Assembly: GCA_963735955.1 (NCBI GenBank)
Contig: CAVTND010000018.1
Span: 1 to 64,000 of the forward strand
Length of the DNA: 64,000 nt
Reading direction: 5' to 3'
Source of the DNA: CAVTND01 sp963735955
GTDB taxonomy: Bacteria > Pseudomonadota > Gammaproteobacteria > Burkholderiales > Burkholderiaceae_F
Part shown: positions 37,177 through 47,464 of the stretch, in pieces
How the letters are laid out: the number at the start of each line of letters is the position of its first letter
Position numbering within the stretch: the first letter of the stretch is position 1
The notes under the pieces: generated by a model
What the model was told of the DNA's origin: nothing
Database searches by the model: none
The model's input: the letters and a program-made list of their open reading frames with translations, nothing else
Position numbers and translations under genes: made by a program

Positions 37177-37312
37177 GCGGGTGGCCCGCGACGGCGATCA
37201 CAGACGACCGTCAGCGGGCTGTGGCGAATGCCGGTTGCGCGCGCGGAGTCAGACTTCTTAAGTAACCCTCGGCCTGCGCGCGGCGATCTCCGCCGGCCTC
37301 AGGAGCAACGCG

Positions 37313-37375
37313 ATGTACGACAATGTCTTCGTTGCCGGGTCGGCATGATTCCGTTCAGAAAGCCGGGCGGTAGTC
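37313..37375 (+). pseudogene. N-terminal remnant of a thiolase
   Basis: After an AGGAG-type ribosome site, ATG 37313 reads MYDNVFVAGSA and stops. One base out of frame it continues VGMIPFRKPGG. Joined, this is the start of an acetyl-CoA acetyltransferase/SCP-2-type thiolase (FVAGVGMIPFRKPG). Nothing thiolase-like follows, and the SDR gene begins 50 bases later. Only about 20 codons survive. Confidence 0.55.
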
Positions 37376-37427
37376 TGCGGTAACACGAGATGGTTACGGC
37401 GCAATGAACGAAATCGGGGAGCATGAA

Positions 37428-38255
37428 ATGAACATTACCTCGTACCTTTCCAAGGATCTGTTCAAGGGCCGGACCGTTTTCATTACCGGCGGCGGCAGCG
37501 GCATCAATCTAGGCGTCGCCCGGAACTTTGCGGCGCTGGGCGCGAACATCGCAATCTGCGGCCGCACGCAGGAAAAGCTGGACAAGGCCGCGGCCGAACT
37601 GCGTGAACTTGGCGCCAAGGTATGCGCGGTCGCGGCCGATGTGCGCGACTACGCCGCACTCGAATCCGCGTTTGGCAGGAGCAGGCAGGAGCTTGGGCCG
37701 ATGGCTGTGCTGGTGGCGGGTGCGGCCGGCAACTTCCCGGTTGCGGCCGAAAAGCTTTCCGCGAACGGCTTCAAGACGGTCATCGACATCGACCTGCTGG
37801 GCGCTTTTAACGCCGCGCGCGCGGCCTTCGAACAGCTCAAGGAAACACGGGGCACGGTCATCTTCATGTCGGCCGGCATGGCCTACATGCCGCATGCGTT
37901 TCAGGCGCACGTCGGGGCCGCCAAGGCCGGCATCGACATGCTGATGAAGAACCTGGCCCTCGAGTGGGGCGCTTACGGCATCCGCGCCAACAGCATCGTG
38001 CCAGGACCGATCGAAGGGACCGAGGGCATGAAGCGGCTGCTGAACCCGGAGCAGGAGAAGGCCTACCTGCGCAGCATTCCACTGGGGCGTATGGGGACGG
38101 TCGATGACATCGGCCAGACGGCTGCCTTCCTCGCCTCGCCGCTGGCGGCCTACATCTCCGGCTGCGTGGTCGTCTGCGATGGTGGACAGAACCTCGCCGG
38201 CTCGGCGCTGTTCAATGTGGGCATCGGACAGATGCTGCGCGCCCAGCAAGCTTGA
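37428..38255 (+). CDS. Short-chain dehydrogenase, 2,4-dienoyl-CoA reductase-like
   Basis: 275-residue SDR from ATG 37428 (GGGGAG seven bases upstream). The nucleotide-binding motif is FITGGGSGINLGVARNFAAL; the GSGINLG form is typical of 2,4-dienoyl-CoA reductases. The position of the usual catalytic Tyr in YxxxK is His (AHVGAAKAG), again as in that subfamily, not classical SDRs. C-terminal VPGPIEGTEGMKRLL fits. Likely role: reducing 2,4-dienoyl-CoA from unsaturated fatty acids. It runs directly into the dienoyl-CoA isomerase gene. Confidence 0.8.
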   Translation: MNITSYLSKDLFKGRTVFITGGGSGINLGVARNFAALGANIAICGRTQEKLDKAAAELRELGAKVCAVAADVRDYAALESAFGRSRQELGPMAVLVAGAAGNFPVAAEKLSANGFKTVIDIDLLGAFNAARAAFEQLKETRGTVIFMSAGMAYMPHAFQAHVGAAKAGIDMLMKNLALEWGAYGIRANSIVPGPIEGTEGMKRLLNPEQEKAYLRSIPLGRMGTVDDIGQTAAFLASPLAAYISGCVVVCDGGQNLAGSALFNVGIGQMLRAQQA

Positions 38256-38262
38256 GTCGACG

Positions 38263-39075
38263 ATGAACTACGAAACACTGAGCGTTGCAGTGGCCGATGG
38301 CGTGGCGACCGTCGAGCTGAACCGGCCGGACAAGGCCAACGCCATGAACCGGGCGATGTGGCAAGAGATTCGCTCGGCTTTTCGCTGGGTGGATGAGACT
38401 CCCGAAGCGCGGGTCGCCGTGATAAGCGGCCGGGGGAGAGGGTTCACCGCCGGCATCGACCTCGCATTTATCGCCGAACTGATGAAACAGAGTCGTGGCG
38501 GCTGCGAGGGCCGCGCGAGCGAGGCACTGCGCCGGCAGATCCTTGACCTTCAGGATGACTTGAGCAGCATCGAGCGCTGTCGCAAGCCGGTCATCGCCGC
38601 GATCCATGGCGCCTGCATTGGTGGCGGCATCGATCTGATCACGTGTTGCGACATGCGGTACGCCTCGGCCGATGCATACTTCTCGGTCAAAGAGGTTGAC
38701 CTCGCCGTGACCGCCGACCTGGGCACACTGCAGCGCCTGCCGAAGCTTGTGCCGGAAGGCGTCGCGCGCGAGCTGGCCTATACCGGTCGCCGCTTTGACG
38801 CGGCGGAGGCAAAAGAGATCGGCTTGGTCAACCGCGTGTTCGACTCCGCCGACAGCCTGCGCAAGGGCGTCGCCGAGATCGCTGCGACGATTGCCGGCAA
38901 ATCGCCTCTGGCTATGCGCGGCATAAAGGAAATGCTGATTTACTCGCGCGACCATTCCGTGGCCGACGGCCTGAACTACGTCGCCACGTGGAACGCGGCC
39001 ATGCTCCTGTCCGAGGATGTGGGCGAGGCCATGACTGCGGCGAAAGAGAAACGCGCCGCGAGCTTCAGAAATTAG
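38263..39075 (+). CDS. Enoyl-CoA hydratase/isomerase, dienoyl-CoA isomerase (ECH1) type
   Basis: 270-residue crotonase. The oxyanion-hole regions are GRGRGFTAGIDLAF and AIHGACIGGGIDLITCCDMR. The acidic stretch YFSVKEVDLAVTADLGTLQR matches delta3,5-delta2,4-dienoyl-CoA isomerases, where a Glu and an Asp shuttle protons. It starts seven bases after the reductase. Together the pair would process double bonds at odd positions during beta-oxidation. Confidence 0.82.
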   Translation: MNYETLSVAVADGVATVELNRPDKANAMNRAMWQEIRSAFRWVDETPEARVAVISGRGRGFTAGIDLAFIAELMKQSRGGCEGRASEALRRQILDLQDDLSSIERCRKPVIAAIHGACIGGGIDLITCCDMRYASADAYFSVKEVDLAVTADLGTLQRLPKLVPEGVARELAYTGRRFDAAEAKEIGLVNRVFDSADSLRKGVAEIAATIAGKSPLAMRGIKEMLIYSRDHSVADGLNYVATWNAAMLLSEDVGEAMTAAKEKRAASFRN

Positions 39076-39106
39076 CGCGCAAGCAAGCACCGGGAGTACC
39101 AAAGAC

Positions 39107-40297
39107 ATGAATGACATGAGCCATCCGCCGCATTCATTCGGCCTCGCGCCGCACTATCGCGAGATCCTCGAGCAGGCGGACCGCTTCGCGCGCAAAGAGC
39201 TGCATCCGCTGCTGCCGAGAATGGACGACGAGGAATGGTGGCCGGACCACCTGTTCCCGCTGGTTGGAAAGAACGGCTATCTCGGTGTCACGGTACCCGA
39301 GTCCCTCGGCGGCGCCGGCATGGACTTTCTCGCACAGTGCCTCGTCGCCGAGGCCTTTTCCCGCTGGAACGCCGACGCTGCGATGAGCCTGGGTGCGCAC
39401 GACAATCTGTGCGTCAATAACCTTTTGCGCAATGCCTCGCCTGAGTTGCAGCGCAAATATCTGCCCGGTCTGTGCAATGGGACGCTGGTCGGCGCACTGG
39501 GACTGACCGAACCGGGAGCAGGGTCCGACGCGCTCGGCAGCATGCACACGACGGCGCGGCGCGACGGTGATCACTATGTGCTGAACGGCACCAAGCTCTT
39601 CATCACCAATGGTCCGATTGCCGATGTGCTGCTGGTCTATGCGAAGACGAGCCCGGAGCGCGGGCCACACGGAATCTCGGCATTCGTTGTCGAGAAAGGT
39701 TTCCCGGGATTTTCGGTCGCACAGAAACTCTCCAAGATGGGCTTGCGCGGCAGTCCGACCGGTGAGTTGGTGTTCAACGAATGTCGCGTGCCGGTGGGAA
39801 ACCTGGTCGGCGAAGAGGATCGCGGCGTCTCGGTCACGATGAGCGGGCTCGACCTGGAGCGCTGCTTCGTGAGCTTCTTCTGCCTGGGCATGGCCGAGCG
39901 TTGCCTCGAGCTATCGATCGACTACGCGCGGACGCGCAAGCAGTTCGGCCGACCGATCGGCGAGTTCCAGATGGTTCAGCAGATGATCGCCGACATGTAC
40001 ACCTCGATCGAGGCCCTGCGCAGCTTCACTTATCAGGTCGCAACGGAGTTGAACGAACTGGAACTCGGCGCGGGTGGCCGTGGCGAAGTGCACAAGCGGG
40101 CCGCCGCCGTGCTGCTGCTTGCGGGTCAGACCTCGACCCGCTGCGCGGACGCCGGCGTGCAGATTCACGGCGGTTCCGGCTTCATTTGGGACACCGAGAT
40201 CAACCGGATCTATCGCGGCGCCAAGCTGGGCGAAATCGGCGCCGGCACCAATGAAGTACGACGCGTGATCATTGCGCGCGAACTGCTCGGCCTTTGA
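39107..40297 (+). CDS. Acyl-CoA dehydrogenase, isovaleryl-CoA dehydrogenase-like
   Basis: 396-residue FAD flavoenzyme. Motifs: GALGLTEPGAGSDALGSMHT, YVLNGTKLFITNGPIADVLL, KMGLRGSPTGELVFNECRVP and the C-terminal RGAKLGEIGAGTNEVRR. The C-terminal EIGAGT lacks the catalytic Glu of medium-chain enzymes. Instead Glu251 in SGLDLERC occupies the position used by isovaleryl-CoA-type enzymes, a subgroup that also includes citronellyl-CoA dehydrogenases. Branched substrates are therefore possible. The exact substrate is open. Confidence 0.85.
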   Translation: MNDMSHPPHSFGLAPHYREILEQADRFARKELHPLLPRMDDEEWWPDHLFPLVGKNGYLGVTVPESLGGAGMDFLAQCLVAEAFSRWNADAAMSLGAHDNLCVNNLLRNASPELQRKYLPGLCNGTLVGALGLTEPGAGSDALGSMHTTARRDGDHYVLNGTKLFITNGPIADVLLVYAKTSPERGPHGISAFVVEKGFPGFSVAQKLSKMGLRGSPTGELVFNECRVPVGNLVGEEDRGVSVTMSGLDLERCFVSFFCLGMAERCLELSIDYARTRKQFGRPIGEFQMVQQMIADMYTSIEALRSFTYQVATELNELELGAGGRGEVHKRAAAVLLLAGQTSTRCADAGVQIHGGSGFIWDTEINRIYRGAKLGEIGAGTNEVRRVIIARELLGL

Positions 40298-40354
40298 CAC
40301 GGTCATTGCGTCGACCTTACAAACACTCTCGCCCGTGGGCGATCAAGGAAACTC

Positions 40355-41860
40355 ATGCAACAACTTGCCGGCCAGGACGCCAGCTTCCTCTATGTCGAAA
40401 ATGAATCGATCAAGTCGCATTTCACGATCCTGACGCTCTACGACCAGAGCAAGCTGAAGAAGCCTTTGCGCTACCGCGACATCCTGACTTACTTCGATGC
40501 GCGCATCGCCGGCATGCCGGTGTTCCGGCGCAAGCTCTTTCCGGTGCCGCTTGATCTCGACGCCCCCTACTTCGCCGACGATCCAGGCTTCAACATCGAA
40601 GCGCACGTGCGCCACATTGCGCTGCCCAAGCCGGGCGACTGGCGCCAGTTCTGCATTCTGGCGGCACAGATCCAGGCGGTGCCGATCGACATGAACAAGC
40701 CGCTGTGGGACATGCATGTCATCGAGGGCCTGGACAGTGTCGAGGGGATTCCGTCCGGCAGTTTTGCGATCCTGACCCGGCTGCACCACGCGATTGCCGA
40801 TGGCACTACGGCGCGCGGCATCCTGATGGCCCTGCATCACCCTGCCGGCAAGACGCCGCCGCCACTGCAGGCATCGGCGGCGGAATTGCCGCCCTCGCTG
40901 GCCGCGATGGCCGTGCGCGGCGCGAAAAACAATGCGCGCCAACTGTCCGGCATCCCGCTGCGCCTGGCCAAGCTGATTCCGGGCGCCGGGCCGGCGCTGA
41001 CCAAGGTCGCTTCCGCGGTCGTCGAAAAGATGTTTACAGACGACGGTGACACCGACGAACTCGACGGCACCAAGGTGCCGAAGACAATCTTCAACGGCGA
41101 TATGGAGTATCGCCGCGTGTTCCAGTTGCGTCGCTATCCGCTCGACGCGATCAAGCGCATGCGGGAGCTGGCGCCGGGCTCGACGCTGAATGACGTGGTG
41201 CTCTCGATGATCGGCGGCGGACTGAAGCGCTATCTCGCTGCCCGCGGCGAAAAGCACGACGTCAATCTGGTCGCACTGTGTCCCGTCAACCTCCGAGAGG
41301 ACAAGCTCACCAACGCCAGCCAGCTCGGAAACAATATCTCGCTGATGCAGGTAAACCTGAACACGCGGACCGCTGGTTCCGCCAAGCGCCTGGCGAAAGT
41401 GCTTGAAGCAACTACGGCAGCCAAGCTTGCGCAGAAGGCCTCGACCGCCAAGGAAATCATCGCACTGTCGAAGAATGCGCCCAACCTGTTGCTGGCTGCC
41501 GGTTCGAGGCTGGCGACGCGCGCTGCGTTTCGCAAGGGCAGCGCCGTGCGATTGGCCAACTGCATCATCACGAACGTGCCCGGACCACAGGAACCGCTGT
41601 ACTTCATGGGCGCGCGACTCGAACTCTTCACCGGCGTTGCGCCTATCACGCCGGGCACCGGCGTCACTTTCCCGGTAACGAGCTACTGCGGCCAGTTGTG
41701 CATCTCCTTCACTGCCTGTCCCGGTTGGGTCGAAGACCCGCAGCAGTTGGCTCAATGCCTTGACGAGAGTTTCAACGAAATGCTCAAGGCCTTGCCGCCC
41801 AAGAGGATTCGTGGCTCAGCGCGCAAGCCGGTCCGTTCGCCAGAACGCAAAGCGGCCTAA
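40355..41860 (+). CDS. Wax ester synthase/diacylglycerol acyltransferase (WS/DGAT)
   Basis: 501-residue bifunctional acyltransferase esterifying fatty alcohols or diacylglycerol with acyl-CoA to make storage lipid. The catalytic HHxxxDG is LHHAIADG (His144-His145, Asp149). PLW (NKPLWDMHVIEG) and the ND motif (STLNDVVLSMIGGGLK) are both present, as is the C-terminal NVPGPQEPLYFMGARL. AAGGA precedes ATG 40355. In an alkane locus this offers a store for surplus alcohol and acyl-CoA. Confidence 0.92.
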   Translation: MQQLAGQDASFLYVENESIKSHFTILTLYDQSKLKKPLRYRDILTYFDARIAGMPVFRRKLFPVPLDLDAPYFADDPGFNIEAHVRHIALPKPGDWRQFCILAAQIQAVPIDMNKPLWDMHVIEGLDSVEGIPSGSFAILTRLHHAIADGTTARGILMALHHPAGKTPPPLQASAAELPPSLAAMAVRGAKNNARQLSGIPLRLAKLIPGAGPALTKVASAVVEKMFTDDGDTDELDGTKVPKTIFNGDMEYRRVFQLRRYPLDAIKRMRELAPGSTLNDVVLSMIGGGLKRYLAARGEKHDVNLVALCPVNLREDKLTNASQLGNNISLMQVNLNTRTAGSAKRLAKVLEATTAAKLAQKASTAKEIIALSKNAPNLLLAAGSRLATRAAFRKGSAVRLANCIITNVPGPQEPLYFMGARLELFTGVAPITPGTGVTFPVTSYCGQLCISFTACPGWVEDPQQLAQCLDESFNEMLKALPPKRIRGSARKPVRSPERKAA

Positions 41861-42009
41861 GCACTCCGAGGCCCTGCAGTCCTTTGTGCAATGGGTGCAG
41901 CGGGCCCCGGCGATCGGAGCTGACGGTCGTTCAGGGCGCCGTGGCGTGAGGAAGCACTGGGGCTGATGCTCCCTCAAGGCGCCACTTAGGGTCGAAAGTC
42001 ATTGGCCGA

Positions 42010-42026
42010 CCCGCCCAACCGGGGGG
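42010..42026 (+). promoter_or_regulatory. C-run/G-run dyad, site C
   Basis: CCCGCCCAACCGGGGGG, with one G interrupting the C-run, 96 bases upstream of GTG 42123. TAAGTT starts 24 bases beyond the G-run (42050). Confidence 0.45.
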
Positions 42027-42122
42027 TTAGTTGCGAGATCCTCGAGGCGTAAGTTCCTTTCTTCCGCACCGGAATCTCAGTCCGGATCTGTGTGTTGCCA
42101 GCCACCTCCCGAAGGACCAGCA

Positions 42123-43687
42123 GTGAACGTCACCCAGCCACTCCACCGCAATCTTCAGTTGGGCGCGGATCGCGTGATGACGATCTGCGGCGAGCGGTCG
42201 CAGACCACGCGCCAGTTCGTCGACCGCGTTGCTCGCCTGGCTGGCGCTCTACAGCAACTCGGCATGGCATCGGGCGACCGGGTGGGGATGCTCAGCCTGA
42301 ACTCGGATCGCTATGTCGAGTATTTCTTTGCCGTTCCCTGGGGCGACGGTGTGCTCAATCCATGCAACATCCGCTGGAGCGCCAAGGAGAACGCCTATGC
42401 GCTGGCTGACTCCGAAACCACGATCCTGATCGTCGATGAGCACTTCAAGGCCATGGCGATCGAACTTCAGGAGGAGGTCAAGTCGCTGCGCCACATCATC
42501 TATGCGGGCGACGTCGAGACGCCGCCGGGCATGCTGAGCTATGAAGGCCTGCTCGAGGAAGCGCAGCCGGTCGAGGACGCCGCGCCGCGGCGGGTGATGC
42601 GCTGCTTGGAATCTTCTATACCGGCGGCACGACCGGCTTTCCAAAAGGCGTGATGATCAGCCACCGGGCCTTCTGGACCAGCCAGATCTCGGTCACGGCC
42701 GAAGGTGTCATTCCGCCCAGACGCGATTCTGCTGCGTGCAGCGCCGATGTTCCACATGGCCGACCAGGCGATCGGATATGTCGGTGTCTGCAGCGCGCCT
42801 GTCACGTGATCCTGCCGACCTTTCACCCCAGTGACGGTCATGCAGGCGATCGAGCGCCATCGCATCGACGCGGCATTGCTGGTGCCGACCATGATCCAGC
42901 TGCTCGTCTACCACCCGGATGCGCGCAATTACGATCTCGTGTCCTTGCGGCATCTGGTCTACGGCGCATCGCCGATCCAGGAAAAGGTCGTGCTCGACAC
43001 GATGAAACTGCTGCCCGGAATGCAAGCTGATTCAGGCTTACGGACAGACTGAGATGGCGCCGGTGGTGTCGATACTCGGGCCGGAACACCACTCGGCGCA
43101 GGGTGCGGCCGCCGGCATGCTGCGCTCGTGCGGACGCGCCACTCTGGCGGTGGAACTTAGGATTGTCGATGCGCACGGCAAGGAAGTGCCGCGCGGCACA
43201 GTTGGCGAGATCGCGGCGCGCGGTCCGAGCATGATGCAGGGCTACTGGAACAAGCCCGAACAGACCAAGGTTGCGTTGCCTGGCGATGGCTGGCTGCGCA
43301 CCGGCGACGGCGCCTACATGGACGAAAAGGGCTACATGTTCATCGTCGACCGGGTCAAGGACATGATCGTTACCGGTGGCGAAAATGTGTTTTCGGCCGA
43401 AGTCGAGAACGCGCTCGCGAGCCATGTCGACGTCGCGATGTGCGCGGTGATCGGCGTTCCCGACGAACAATGGGGCGAGGCAGTCCACGCCGTCGTCGTG
43501 CCCAGGAGCGGCAAGGCGCCGGCAGCAGCCGAGCTCATCGCCCACTGCAAGACTCTGATCGCCGGCTACAAGTGTCCGAAGTCGCGTCGAGCTTCGCGAG
43601 GCGCTGCCATTGTCGGGCGCCGGCAAGGTATTGAAGACCGAATTGCGGGAACCATACTGGAAGAACAAGGCACGGCGCGTCGCCTGA
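42123..43687 (+). pseudogene. Long-chain acyl-CoA synthetase (AMP-forming), multiply frameshifted
   Basis: Fatty-acid:CoA ligase. GTG 42123 opens VNVTQPLHRNLQLGADRVMT. The frame then breaks at about 42600, 42715, 42790, 42830, 43020 and 43580. Across the breaks one reads the P-loop FYTGGTTGFPKGVMISHRAF, the mid-region AALLVPTMIQLLVYHPDARN, QAYGQTEMAPVVS, the hinge GWLRTGDGAYMDEKG, VDRVKDMIVTGGENVFSAEV and the catalytic-lysine end SGAGKVLKTELREPYWK. Total about 520 residues if joined. No single frame could give an active enzyme as sequenced. Function in the locus would be activation of the fatty acid for beta-oxidation. Preceded by dyad C. Confidence 0.75.
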
Positions 43688-43793
43688 CGCGGCCCGACCG
43701 TTGACGGAAGAATTGCAATGTTGACTCGATTCTTTCGTCAACTTGCGAGGCCAAAGCGCGAACTTGCGCTATACGAAGGGATGGAGAAGAACA

Positions 43794-46240
43794 ATGAAGA
43801 TTCCACGCAGACGGGCGCTACTCGCCGCCGCCATCGGCCTGGTGCTGGGCACAACGATGTCATTGCCGCCGATGGCGCAGGAAGTTCTGCCGCGAGCGCC
43901 GCAGCCGTTCAAGGGCAAGGTCGGCCGCACGGCGGCGGACTCCACGCCCGACTTTCCGAAGGCCGTCACGGCGCCCAAGGGTGCGCCGAACGTCTTGCTG
44001 ATCATGACCGATGATGTGGGATTCGCGGCATCGTCGACCTTCGGCGGCGCGATTCCGACGCCTACCTTCGACACCCTGGCGCAAGGCCGGCCTGCGCTAA
44101 ACACCTTTCACACGACCGCGCTCTGCTCGCCAACGCGCGCGGCGCTCCTTACCGGGCGCAATCATCACACCAACGCGACCGGCGTCGTTACGGAAATCGG
44201 CACGGGCTACCCCGGCTACAACTCGCTGATGCCGAAGAGTTACGGCGACCGTCGCCGAGGTGCTTGAAGCAGCATGGGTACAACACCTCGTGGTACGGCA
44301 AGAACCACAACGTCCCCGACTGGCAGTCGAGCCAGGCTGGACCGTTCGATCTGCTGGCCGACCGCGCTCGGCTTCGAGTACTTCTATGGATTCATTGGCG
44401 GCGATACCGACCAGTGGCATTCCGCCGTCTTTGAGGGTACCAATCCGATCGAGCCCGAAGAACAGCGCGGCCCCAATCCCAAGCACTTCGACGAGCTGAT
44501 GGCCGACAAGGCGATTACCTGGATTCGCACGCAACACTCGCTCGCACCGGACAAGCCGTTCTTTGCGTACTACGCGCCTGGACTGACCCACGCACCGCAC
44601 CACGCACCGAAGGAGTGGATCACGAAGTTCAAGGGTCAGTTCGACATGGGCTGGGACCAGTTGCGCGAAGAGACTCTATGCCCGTCAGATTCAGCTCGGA
44701 GTTATTCCCGCCGACACCAAGCTGACGCCGCGGCCGAAAGAAATCCCGTCGTGGGAATCGCGCAGCGTCGAAGAAAAGAAGCTCTACGCCCGCATGATGG
44801 AGGTCTATGCGGCGTCCCTGGCCTATGTCGACTACAACATCGGGCGGGTCATCAAGGCCATCGAGGACATCGGCGAACTGGACAACACGCTGATCATCTT
44901 CATCCAGGGCGACAACGGAGCGAGCGGCGAGGGCACCTTGCAAGGGCTGGTCAACGAAGTCGGCGTAGCCGCCAACGGCGTCCAGGAGACGCTCCCGTAT
45001 CTGCTGTCCATCATGGACGACCTCGGGGGTCCGTTGACCTACAACCACTACCCCGTTGGATGGGCGCACGCGATGGATACGCCGTTCCAGTGGACGAAGC
45101 AGGTCGCCTCGCACTTCGGCGGCACGCGCAACGGCATGGTCATTTCGTGGCCCACCCGGATCAAACAGGCCGACGAGGTGCGTTCGCAGTCCAGTTCGGT
45201 GATCGACATCGTGCCGACGATCCTGGAAGCAAGCGGTGTCGAGGCGCCGACGGTGATCAACGGTGTCAAGCAGACGCCGATCGAAGGCTTCAGCATGGTC
45301 TACAGCTTCGAAAACGCGAAGGCGGCGTCGCACCATACGTCGCAGTACTTCGAGATGCTGGGCAACCGCGCGATCTATCTCGACGGCTGGATGGCGACCA
45401 CTTCGCCGCTGCGGTTGCCGTGGGCACCGCCGGCCATCGGCAAGGCCACACCCAACCCGGATGATTTCCAGTGGGAGCTGTATCGCGTGTCCGTCGACTT
45501 CTCGCCGTCGGACAATCTCGCCGCTCAGAATCCCGCCAAGCTCAAGGAATTGCAGGCCGTCTTCGACCTCGAAGCCAAGAAGTACAACGTCTATCCGCTC
45601 GACTCGTCGCTAGCCGAGCGGCCGATTCCGGCTTCGTCCGAGCCTGACTCGCGGCCGCACGATCTTCACCTATTACCCGGGAACGATCCGCATTCCCGAA
45701 GGTGCCGCGCCAGACACCAAGAACAAGGACTTCAGCGTCACCGCAGAGGTTGAAATACCGGACGGTGGAGCCGACGGCGTGCTGATCACGCAAGGCGGAC
45801 GATTCGGTGGCTGGGGCTTGATCATCCTCGACGGCAAGCCGGAGTTCGCCTACGCGTTCTCCAACCAGAAGCAGCACAAGTATCGCGTTGCCTCGAGCGA
45901 GAAACTGGCACCCGGCAAGCACACGATCAAATTTGAATCGAAGTACGCCGGTCCCGGCATGGGCAAGAGCGCCATGGGCACGCTCTCGGTCGATGGCAAG
46001 CAGGTCGCACAAGGCAGGATCGAACGCACCATTCCGCTGCGCTTTTCGCTCGACGAGACAATGGACGTGGGCGAGGACACGGGCACGCCCGTGGTCGAGG
46101 ACTACGTAGGCAAGATGCCGTTCAAGTTCACTGGTGATCTCAAGAAGGTGGTCATCGAGTTGGGCAAGAGCGGCCTTGCGGCGAGCGACATAAAGCAACT
46201 CGAGGAAGGCACTAGAAAGGTGGCCGCGGTGCGGGACTGA
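43794..46240 (+). pseudogene. Exported arylsulfatase, frameshifted about four times
   Basis: Family S1 sulfatase. ATG 43794 with GGAGAAG upstream begins a signal peptide with paired basic residues (MKIPRRRALLAAAIGLVLG). The metal-binding start is NVLLIMTDDVGFA. The formylglycine site is Cys111 in CSPTRAALLTGR, which needs a maturase encoded elsewhere. Frame changes near 44250, 44368, 44670 and 45640 split the rest: WYGKNHNVPDWQ, FFAYYAPGLTHAPHH, LDNTLIIFIQGDNGASGEG, GWAHAMDTPFQWTKQ and the C-terminal beta domain ending at 46240. Full length would be about 815 residues. It could release alkyl alcohols from sulfate esters. Confidence 0.75.
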
Positions 46241-46304
46241 ATGGTCTTGGCGAGTATCGTCGTAAACCACGAGGACAATCCAGGCGGGATCTGATCCGGG
46301 ATGA

Positions 46305-47225
46305 TCAGGCCCTTGGCGCTGCCGTTTGCGAGGAACCGTCCGCCACTCTGCAGTGCGTCGCGATCGCCTCGACCAGCACCGGGTGCAGCGCGCGCGGAAG
46401 GTCGTGTCCCATTCCCTCGATCACTTTCAACTGCGCACCCTTGATGTGGTGCGCGGTGTCGCGCCCGGCCGCCATCGGCACCAGCGGATCGGCGGCGCCA
46501 TGGATGACCAGCGTCGGTGCCGTTATTTTCGGCAGCAGCCACCGCCGATCGCCGGATGCCATGATCGCCAGCAGCTGATTCGCGGTGCCGGCAGGGTAGT
46601 AAGAGCGGCGCACACTGCGCTCGATCCGCGCGCGCAGTTCATTGTGATCGGTCGGATAGCCGGGGCTGCCAATGACGCCGAAAAGCTCGATCAGTCGCCG
46701 CGTCACGCTCTCCGGGTCGTCCGGATCGTCAGGTCGGCTGAGCAGCGCGCGTTGCGCCTTGGGCGTTCCCCGCGAGACGCGGCGGTTGCCGCTCGATGAC
46801 ATGATCGAAGTCAGGCTCGCGGTTCGCGCCGTGTAATGCGCGGCGACCAGCTGCGCGACCATCCCGCCCATCGACACGCCGACAATGTGTGCCCGCGTTA
46901 TCTGGAGCGCGTCGAGCAATCCGACGGTGTCGGCCGCCATATCGTCGAGCGTATAGGGTGCGCGCACCGGCAAGCGGGCCCACGCTCGCGCGATCTGCAG
47001 CAGCAGGTTGGGTTTCTTGTGGACGCGGATCCGCGTCGAGAGCCCGCAATCCCGGTTGTCGAACGCGATCACGCGAAAGCCTTGCGCGACGAGCCCATCA
47101 CGAAAGCCATCGGGCCAGGACGTGAGCTGCATGCCGAGTCCCATGATCAGCAGGATCGGCGGCGCCGCCGCCTCGCCCCAGGTCTCGTATTCAAGGGTAA
47201 TGCCGTTCGCTTCGACGCTTGCCAA
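46305..47225 (-). CDS. Alpha/beta hydrolase
   Basis: About 306 residues of the alpha/beta hydrolase fold (esterase or lipase-like). The oxyanion region is ILLIMGLGMQLTSWPDGF, the nucleophile elbow is GVSMGGMVAQLVA, the acid lies in VIHGAADPLVPMA and the histidine in EGMGHDLPRAL. TTG 47225 is preferred because AGGGGAGG lies just upstream; the GTG at 47246 would put that site inside the coding sequence. It is convergent with the sulfatase and divergent from the regulator gene. Substrate unknown. Confidence 0.8.
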   Translation of the reverse strand: MASVEANGITLEYETWGEAAAPPILLIMGLGMQLTSWPDGFRDGLVAQGFRVIAFDNRDCGLSTRIRVHKKPNLLLQIARAWARLPVRAPYTLDDMAADTVGLLDALQITRAHIVGVSMGGMVAQLVAAHYTARTASLTSIMSSSGNRRVSRGTPKAQRALLSRPDDPDDPESVTRRLIELFGVIGSPGYPTDHNELRARIERSVRRSYYPAGTANQLLAIMASGDRRWLLPKITAPTLVIHGAADPLVPMAAGRDTAHHIKGAQLKVIEGMGHDLPRALHPVLVEAIATHCRVADGSSQTAAPRA

Positions 47226-47464
47226 TTTGCCTCCCCTTTTGAGCACAGCGAACTACTGAGTCCAATGTGTCACGGCCAACGGTTGCGCCCCAGCAGCGTA
47301 ACCGACGACAGGTTTTCGGCGAGGTTTCGGGCCGGATAGTCGAATTGCCCCTTGGCTGACCTGAGCGAGGTCAAGGCGTTCCACAACCTGGTTTGACGCT
47401 CTGGGAGATTGCGACGTACCTTGCCTGCTGCGCCTCTCTTGGGATAGCGGCGCCAGGAGAATGA

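Noticed and set aside
38425..38450. GGGGGAGAGGG inside the dienoyl-CoA isomerase gene as a MalT-type box
   Set aside because: It is in coding sequence, has no C-run half and explains the conserved GRGRGF protein motif.
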